A DNA stretch of 64,000 bases, from positions 372,001 through 436,000 of the forward strand of contig NZ_LIQG01000026.1 in NCBI RefSeq assembly GCF_001418015.1, given 5' to 3'. The DNA is from Lacinutrix mariniflava (lineage in GTDB: Bacteria; Bacteroidota; Bacteroidia; Flavobacteriales; Flavobacteriaceae). Below are positions 58,372 through 64,000 of this stretch, one piece after another (positions within the stretch are counted from its first letter, which is position 1; each line of letters starts with the position of its first letter). Position numbers and translations under genes: made by a program. The notes below the pieces were generated by a model, which made no database searches, was not told where the DNA came from, and was given only the letters and a program-made list of their open reading frames with translations.

Positions 58372-59610
58372 CTACAAGATAGATTTTATTTTATGAATAT
58401 AATTTGAAGCTAAAACTTCTCTATCAAAATGTTTTTTTGCGTAAAGGTATCCGTTTTCGCCTATCTGCTCTAAATCTTCTTGTTTTTCTATCATTAACCT
58501 TATACCTTTTTCAATCTCAATCGCACTTTCTGGCTCGACATAGAAACCACAATTTGCTTCTTCAATTAGTAAGCGAGAAACACCGTCTATCGCTAACAAA
58601 ATTGGTTTTTTACACGACATATAATCAAAGGTTTTATTTGAGTATATGGTTTTAAAAGTGTCTACTTTCTTTAATACTGAGGCTCCTGCGTTGGACGCTA
58701 AAATATATTTAAAAACCTCTGACTTAGGAACAGAGTCTCTAAAAATTACATTTTCAATGTTTCTCTTTTTTGTTTCTGAAATTAGCATTTCCTTTTGCAT
58801 ACCAGCTCCAATTAATTGAAACACTACATTCGTATCTTTTAAACGTTCTGCGGTATCTATTAACTGAATTAGGTGATTCGCTATACCGTGAGCACCTACA
58901 TAAGTAATTACAAATTTATCTTGAAGGTTTAAGTCTCTTTTAAACTGATTTGCATCAAAGTCTTTTTGAATATCTTCTGCTAATGTGAAGTCTGCAGCAT
59001 TGGGTATAAATATTACTTTTTCTGATGGTACTTTTTTATCGTTAATTAATTTATCTCTAAAGGCTGGTGTTAATACGTTAATCAGTTTAGCGCGTTTGTA
59101 TATAAATTTCTCAAACCAATACGCAAATTTAATAATAATTTTGTTTTTTAAAACTCCTGTATCTATTGCCGATTCTGGCCATAAATCTCTTATTTCAAAT
59201 ACAAAAGGAACACGTTTAATCTTTGATAAAACATAAGCTGTAATGCCCACAAAAAGTGGTGGAGAGGTTACAATAATAACATCATATTTTTCCTTCGTTT
59301 TAAATACACCAGCATAAATACTAGAAAACACAAAAGAAAAATAAGCCCATAGTCTACCAATAAAATTTACATTATAACTTTCGGATACATGGCATCTAAT
59401 AACATCTACGTCTTTATAAAAACCCAAATCTTTATAGAAGTGTTTTCCTTTATATTTTTCTGGTTTTTTTCCTGTTGCATAATGTACCATTCCAGCTAAA
59501 ACAGTTATTTGATGTCCTTCCTTAGCCCAAACTTGAGTCATCTCATTAAACCGAGAACCTCCTCCATCTCCTTTTTCTAAAAAGTATTGATGTATTAGCA
59601 AAATATTCAT
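58372..59610 (-). CDS. Glycosyltransferase family 4 (WbuB-like)
   Basis: 412 residues, GT-B fold: [40 protein letters not shown] at the N-terminus; donor-site EX7E-like region in the C-terminal half ([39 protein letters not shown]). WbuB-type enzymes add a sugar such as L-FucNAc to a lipid-linked HexNAc. It stands between the heparinase-like gene (3 bp upstream) and the PglC-like gene. Confidence 0.93.
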   Translation of the reverse strand: MNILLIHQYFLEKGDGGGSRFNEMTQVWAKEGHQITVLAGMVHYATGKKPEKYKGKHFYKDLGFYKDVDVIRCHVSESYNVNFIGRLWAYFSFVFSSIYAGVFKTKEKYDVIIVTSPPLFVGITAYVLSKIKRVPFVFEIRDLWPESAIDTGVLKNKIIIKFAYWFEKFIYKRAKLINVLTPAFRDKLINDKKVPSEKVIFIPNAADFTLAEDIQKDFDANQFKRDLNLQDKFVITYVGAHGIANHLIQLIDTAERLKDTNVVFQLIGAGMQKEMLISETKKRNIENVIFRDSVPKSEVFKYILASNAGASVLKKVDTFKTIYSNKTFDYMSCKKPILLAIDGVSRLLIEEANCGFYVEPESAIEIEKGIRLMIEKQEDLEQIGENGYLYAKKHFDREVLASNYIHKIKSIL

Positions 59611-59613
59611 AAA

Positions 59614-61542
59614 CTAAAAATTTATTTGTGTTTCTATTGATTTTTCAGAGGATACAGAGTTAAAACGCATAGCAGGTATTGTACTTCCATACTTATCAGC
59701 TATTTCAATTTCCTCAGATACTACTTCTAAGCTTTTGGAAATGCTTTTAGATTTTATAGATGTTATTAGTTTAGGGTTTTTAGTAATCCAATTATGTTTT
59801 ATGGTCCTAATATTTTTCATAGAATTTAATTCGTCTATAATATTAAGAGTACTATTATTATAATCTAGTACAAATGTTCTGTTTATCTTTAACTTTGAGT
59901 TCAAATATCTATAAGCAGAAAGCTGGCAAGACACTCGTATTTCATTTTGGTTAATGTTGTCTTCAATTTTAATATCTTCCACATAAGTCCAGTCTAATAG
60001 TATAAAATTCATTAGTGGTTTCATTTGGCTGTCATCATTAATTACCAACACATTATGAAATTTTGATAAATTAAAATCATACTTTTCTTTATCTACTTCA
60101 GGAATATTATAAGAATAAGTACCACTATCTAACAATATTGCTTTACCGTTTTTCCATAGGTCTATATGCGTATTGTCTGATTGGCTCGGCCTGAACTTAT
60201 GAATTCCAAGCCTTATAAACATAAAAACATTATTTCTATTTACCGTAAGGTAGCCTGAGTCTGGGAAATACTGTATGTCTTTTGAGTTTTCTGTATTTTG
60301 AGGTAAATGCAACTCCTCGTTTTCAAACCATAAATAGTCATCTAAAAATAGCTTATTATTATTGAATCTAAAATTACTCGACTTAATTAATTTTACAAAA
60401 GCACCTACTTGAGGTAAAAAATTAGATATTTCTTTCGTTTCATTAAATTTAAAATAAAGTGAGCCATCATTTGCACCATAGTTTGGTACTTGACCATTAT
60501 CAATTATAACAGCATTAAAAAAGTTGACCATCGCCTCCAATTTATTCTTATTTTCTTGAATAAACTTATTTTTATCTTCTACTTGGTTAATAAAAATTGA
60601 TGTTAATTGAATTTTGGTTCTGTAATAATTTAATGAGTATTGATTATCTGAGCCATCATTAAAAATTTGAAACTTAAATTCTTTAATGAAACCGTCGTGT
60701 CCTATTTTTTTAAATTTTGAAACCTCATCAATATGGTTAAACATATTGCCCACTAAGTAAAGTGCTAAAAGCTCTGAAAATGCATGGTTATTTCTAACTG
60801 CTTTTTTTGAAAAATTAATATTTTCCTTTACATGTAAAATCTGATCGAATATACTTTGAATTATGATTTTAAGTTCGGGATAATTATTTTTATATAACTC
60901 TTCTTTGTAGAAGCATATAAACATTAGCCAGTTAATTAAGCGAAGGCTTATTTCTTGACTACAAGCCCAATTTGGACCTGTGTTTACCGAATTGCTACTT
61001 ATCCAATCAAGAATATCATCTAAAATGTATTGTTGGTTAGACTGACCCGTAACAAGGTCGTACACCATAAAATCTTGTATTTCAGTAAATTTAGATTTCT
61101 CCCAAACAAATTTAATATCCCCTAGATCGTTATCTAGTAAGTTAAGAGTTGTCCAATGTTGTAATGGGTATTCCTTTTTTGATTTAACATTATAGTTCCA
61201 GGTACCCATTTGTAATTTAGAATACCACTTATATCTAAAAAACAACTTATCTCCTTTTTTATAGTTTAAAATTCGCTGTTCTAAACCAGAGGTTTCTAGG
61301 TTAAAATCTAGCCATTTTTTAGACCGTTTTTCTCTTTTTAAAAAAATTCCTTTGAATTCTTTTGAATACCAAGCATCTATTTCTAAGTTATCAATAGACC
61401 TTAAGCTTTGTTGAGGAAACCTCTTTTGGAAAAGATTCAACTTATTTTGAAAAATCCTTGATATCTTAAATACGATATATTGACTGCCCATTTTTTTTAA
61501 AAAAATGGTAAATGAAATTATAAGTTGAATTTTCTTGCCCAT
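59614..61542 (-). CDS. Heparinase II/III family protein
   Basis: 642 residues with an alpha-toroid domain (about 90-340) and a C-terminal beta-sandwich Hepar_II_III domain (about 420-640: SQSDNTHIDLWKNGKAILLDSGTYSYN, ending in the beta domain). Family members cleave uronic-acid-containing polysaccharides. The usual N-terminal signal peptide is absent, as in copies found in biosynthesis clusters; it opens with the hydrophobic IQLIISFTIFLKKMG. The start ATG 61542 lies 25 bp inside asnB; the ATG at 61491 is an alternative. The target may be a uronate-containing glycan, given ugd nearby. Confidence 0.88.
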   Translation of the reverse strand: MGKKIQLIISFTIFLKKMGSQYIVFKISRIFQNKLNLFQKRFPQQSLRSIDNLEIDAWYSKEFKGIFLKREKRSKKWLDFNLETSGLEQRILNYKKGDKLFFRYKWYSKLQMGTWNYNVKSKKEYPLQHWTTLNLLDNDLGDIKFVWEKSKFTEIQDFMVYDLVTGQSNQQYILDDILDWISSNSVNTGPNWACSQEISLRLINWLMFICFYKEELYKNNYPELKIIIQSIFDQILHVKENINFSKKAVRNNHAFSELLALYLVGNMFNHIDEVSKFKKIGHDGFIKEFKFQIFNDGSDNQYSLNYYRTKIQLTSIFINQVEDKNKFIQENKNKLEAMVNFFNAVIIDNGQVPNYGANDGSLYFKFNETKEISNFLPQVGAFVKLIKSSNFRFNNNKLFLDDYLWFENEELHLPQNTENSKDIQYFPDSGYLTVNRNNVFMFIRLGIHKFRPSQSDNTHIDLWKNGKAILLDSGTYSYNIPEVDKEKYDFNLSKFHNVLVINDDSQMKPLMNFILLDWTYVEDIKIEDNINQNEIRVSCQLSAYRYLNSKLKINRTFVLDYNNSTLNIIDELNSMKNIRTIKHNWITKNPKLITSIKSKSISKSLEVVSEEIEIADKYGSTIPAMRFNSVSSEKSIETQINF

Positions 61543-63335
61543 ACTTCTAAAAAAATAATTCGTTGAAATAATCTGAAATCCGCTTTTTTACTAAACTTAT
61601 CTTGACTCAATGTTTTAACTAAATCTTGACTTAAAAGATTATGTCGTGATGGAAACGAATCTTTTTCTAACACTTTCGTTATAAACTGTTTAGCTTCTGG
61701 TAGCTGAAAATATTCTCTTTCAGGAATATTAAAACCCATTTTTACCTTACGTTGTGATATACGTTTTGGCAATGCTTTAATGGCATCTCTAAGTATGCGT
61801 TTTGATACCCCTTTTTTAATTTTAAATTCGGTTGGCAAGCCTAAAGAAAACTCAACAAGTCTATAATCTAAAAACGGCAATCTTATTTCTAAAGCGTATG
61901 CCATGGCATTTCTATCTTCATAATGGCATAATGGTGGCACCGAGTATTTTTGATAGTCTACTACTTGACGGTCTACTATGTTATTTGAAATAGAAAAATC
62001 CTTTGGTGTATTAACTTTAAAAGTAAAATTCTCTTTTTGAGGAAAAAGTTTATTAAAGTAACGTTTAGATAGATTAAAATTAAATTCTTTAGCTAGTCTA
62101 GGAAAAGCATAATACATTTCGCTTATAAGGTTTGAAAACCCTTTTTTCTTTGCTTCAAGTATATTCATAATCGTATACTTACCATAACCACACAAACCTT
62201 CATCTCCTCCTTGGCCACTTAAAACAACCGTTAAGCTTGTTTCGTTCTTCACTTTTTTCATCATGTTAAAGTGATTAACAGCACTAAACGATAGTATAGG
62301 TTCGTCGTTATGGTAAATGACTTCTTCAAGCATTTTCCATGGATTTAAAGCATCTGACGATATTTTTTTAACGTTAATATTGTTTTCTTTTACAAGTTCA
62401 TCTACATAAACCTCCTCAGAGATTCCTTTTTCTGCACTTACCACAGAAAAATTTAATAAATTTGGTGTATGCTTGTCTGCTACTACCGCAATACTTGATG
62501 AATCTAAACCACCACTAAGCGTGTTTCCTACAGGAACATCTGATCTTAGTCTTATCTTTACTGCATCTTCAAAAAGAGCACCATATTCTATTACAGCCTC
62601 ATTGTAGCTCTCTTTGTATGGTGTAATATTATTGATATTCCAATAAATTTCATCATTATACTGTCCAGAACTTAGTTTAATTGTGCGCGTTGTTGCCGCT
62701 GGTATTTTATAAATCGAATCAAAAAAAGTGTCATTATTATGATCTAAAAAGGCTAAAGATAAATAGTCTTTTATATTTGAAAGATTTGGTTTTAATTCTT
62801 CTAAATGATGCAACAGTTGTTTTGCTTCAGAACCAAAGATAAAACTATCCTTCGTTTCGGTGTAGTAGAGCGGTTTAATACCAAAACGGTCTCTTGACAA
62901 TACTAATTCGTTCTTTTTTTTATCTAAAATCGAAAAAGCCCACATGCCATTGAGCTTATTAAAAGCTTTTGATCCTTGGTCAATGTATAAATTTAAAAGT
63001 ACCTCTGTATCAGAATCGGTATTGAAACGAACACCTTTCTTTATTAATTCTTCTCTTAACTCGATGTAATTAAATATTTCACCATTAAAAATAATGGCAT
63101 AGTCATCTTTCTCAAAAGGTTGGTTTGCACTCTCGTTTAAATCAATTATTGACAACCTATTGTGACCTAAAGCAATATTGAAAAGGTCGTTATCATTTGA
63201 CTTTGTATTGTAGAATTTAAGGGTTGAATTATCTGGTCCTCTGTGAGAAATAATATCTATTGATTTTTTATGCCTGTCAATTAACTTGATATCTTCAAGT
63301 TTTGAGTGATTTATATATCCATAAATTCCGCACAT
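61518..63335 (-). CDS. asnB: Asparagine synthase (glutamine-hydrolysing), cluster-associated AsnB type
   Basis: 605 residues. N-terminal glutaminase with catalytic Cys2 (MCGIYGYINH) and LSIIDLNESANQPF; C-terminal synthase domain with the pyrophosphate loop VGNTLSGGLDSSSIAV (about residues 275-288). Copies inside polysaccharide clusters often amidate a uronic acid of the glycan instead of making free asparagine, so this one may modify glucuronate-derived sugar. It overlaps the heparinase-like gene by 25 bp. Confidence 0.93.
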   Translation of the reverse strand: MCGIYGYINHSKLEDIKLIDRHKKSIDIISHRGPDNSTLKFYNTKSNDNDLFNIALGHNRLSIIDLNESANQPFEKDDYAIIFNGEIFNYIELREELIKKGVRFNTDSDTEVLLNLYIDQGSKAFNKLNGMWAFSILDKKKNELVLSRDRFGIKPLYYTETKDSFIFGSEAKQLLHHLEELKPNLSNIKDYLSLAFLDHNNDTFFDSIYKIPAATTRTIKLSSGQYNDEIYWNINNITPYKESYNEAVIEYGALFEDAVKIRLRSDVPVGNTLSGGLDSSSIAVVADKHTPNLLNFSVVSAEKGISEEVYVDELVKENNINVKKISSDALNPWKMLEEVIYHNDEPILSFSAVNHFNMMKKVKNETSLTVVLSGQGGDEGLCGYGKYTIMNILEAKKKGFSNLISEMYYAFPRLAKEFNFNLSKRYFNKLFPQKENFTFKVNTPKDFSISNNIVDRQVVDYQKYSVPPLCHYEDRNAMAYALEIRLPFLDYRLVEFSLGLPTEFKIKKGVSKRILRDAIKALPKRISQRKVKMGFNIPEREYFQLPEAKQFITKVLEKDSFPSRHNLLSQDLVKTLSQDKFSKKADFRLFQRIIFLEVWARKFNL

Positions 63336-63373
63336 AGTTCTATATCGGTTTTTGACTTTCTAAAAAGTCTTTA

Positions 63374-64000
63374 TTAATTTTGTTTTTCTGATGAAAGATA
63401 AAAAAAGAATGGACCATATTCTTTATCTGTAGTTGGTATGTTAACAACCACCTCTTCTATATTTTTTCCAGTCTTATTAATTTCAAATGATGCTGTACCG
63501 CCTATGTCAAGCGCTAGTACGTTTGGTTGATTAACAGTGGAAATATTGAAATTTTTATAATAACTAGCTCCACTTTTCCTTGGGCCTCTGCTTATTTTTG
63601 AAATAATAGTATCATTTAATACAATCTGAGGATATCCCATAAAATTTATTTTTTTTCCTCCATTATTAATAATTTCAAAAGTCATGCTTTCTCCGCTTAA
63701 TTTATAAGAATCTCCATGATTAATTCTTTTATTGTTTTCATCTCTTATATAGATATTCGATACTAAGGTTTCCCTATCTGTAATTTGGTTCCTTTCTTGA
63801 GTGTTAATTTGACCAACTAAACCTACCAATCTATCACTCGCAAAATTATCATAAAAAAAATTATCAATTGCCACTACATTTATAGCATCCTTGTTCGTGC
63901 TTAAAATAGCATCGTTATAAAACTCATTGCCTTCTATCCTTATGTTTTTATAATTTTTACTTAATAACACGCCAACTCCTAAATTGTGATCAAACTTATT
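63374..64000 (-). CDS. C-terminal part of a large envelope protein with right-handed beta-helix-like sequence (partial)
   Basis: The frame is open to the right edge and lacks its start; an internal GTG at 63970 is not the true start. The upstream end reads NKFDHNLGVGVLLSKNYKNIRIEGNEFYND, the regular coil pattern of right-handed beta-helix proteins such as polysaccharide lyases, epimerases and tail-spike-like enzymes. A beta-sandwich-like tail of about 110 residues follows (DSYKLSGESMTFEIINNGGKKIN ... YGPFFFYLSS). It ends 38 bp before asnB starts. It probably acts on the cluster's own glycan. Only about 209 residues are visible, so the family is uncertain. Confidence 0.6.
   Translation of the reverse strand, partial: NKFDHNLGVGVLLSKNYKNIRIEGNEFYNDAILSTNKDAINVVAIDNFFYDNFASDRLVGLVGQINTQERNQITDRETLVSNIYIRDENNKRINHGDSYKLSGESMTFEIINNGGKKINFMGYPQIVLNDTIISKISRGPRKSGASYYKNFNISTVNQPNVLALDIGGTASFEINKTGKNIEEVVVNIPTTDKEYGPFFFYLSSEKQN

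Overview
The window is an AT-rich chromosomal segment from a member of the Flavobacteriaceae (Bacteroidota), probably a marine genus. The evidence is: an IPExxxVDY-family gene next to pyruvate kinase, a SprE/PorW gliding and type IX secretion lipoprotein, an F1Fo operon without atpD/atpC, an HU-CCDC81/SPOR protein, DUF4292, DUF4254, DUF5687 and DUF6427 proteins, a SusC-style carboxypeptidase-regulatory domain on the TonB receptor, and promoters of the TAnnTTTG type instead of sigma-70 boxes. No exact genus can be fixed from sequence reading alone.

Layout. 1-3952 (+): 3' part of fabF, rnc, an IPExxxVDY gene and pyk. 4119-15435: a transition-metal uptake region. It holds a TonB receptor and a zinc/manganese/iron-type ABC transporter (binding protein, ATPase, two permeases) on the minus strand, a divergent DtxR/MntR-family regulator on the plus strand, and then feoA-feoB-FeoB-associated peptide plus a SCO1/SenC protein on the minus strand. 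A perfect 18-bp palindrome lies between the divergent promoters, and a 14/18 match to it sits at the feoA promoter, so one regulator probably controls both uptake systems. 15732-20914: rseP, tRNA-Asn with two tandem GIY-YIG nuclease genes built on copies of the tRNA 3' half, dprA, a SPOR-domain protein and an acyl-CoA thioesterase. 20915-21463 holds repeats and a broken small gene. 21464-28640 (-): a cell-envelope operon (EnvC-like protein, DUF4292 lipoprotein, TPR protein, sugar nucleotidyltransferase, dUTPase, flippase, lipoprotein). 28806-34551 (-): atpB-E-F-H-A-G with an AtpZ-like protein and a second small membrane protein, preceded by bactofilin and sprE (to 37501). 37629-41549 (-): a PadR-controlled ABC exporter module. 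41658-47869: housekeeping genes (a PaaE-like reductase, a GT9 glycosyltransferase, DUF4254, upp, purD and small membrane proteins). 48006-64000: a surface polysaccharide cluster, almost all on the minus strand, running off the right edge.

How the genes work together. The polysaccharide cluster encodes a bacillosamine-type branch (PglF-like dehydratase, PglE-like aminotransferase, PglD-like acetyltransferase, PglC-like transferase) and a UDP-glucose to UDP-xylose branch (Ugd, Uxs). It also encodes two initiating phosphoglycosyltransferases, GT2 and GT4 enzymes, an AsnB-type amidotransferase, a heparinase II/III protein and an incomplete protein with beta-helix-like sequence. The unlinked flippase at 26579-28039 may serve the same or another surface glycan.

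The most unusual structure is at 17180-18010. There, 374-bp units carry a GIY-YIG nuclease gene whose stop codon lies in a degenerate copy of the tRNA-Asn anticodon region, followed by an exact copy of the tRNA T-arm and acceptor 3' strand and the tRNA terminator. This looks like a small element that targets or regenerates the 3' half of tRNA-Asn. The window is also rich in short intergenic hairpin repeats, several of them lying directly between genes of operons.
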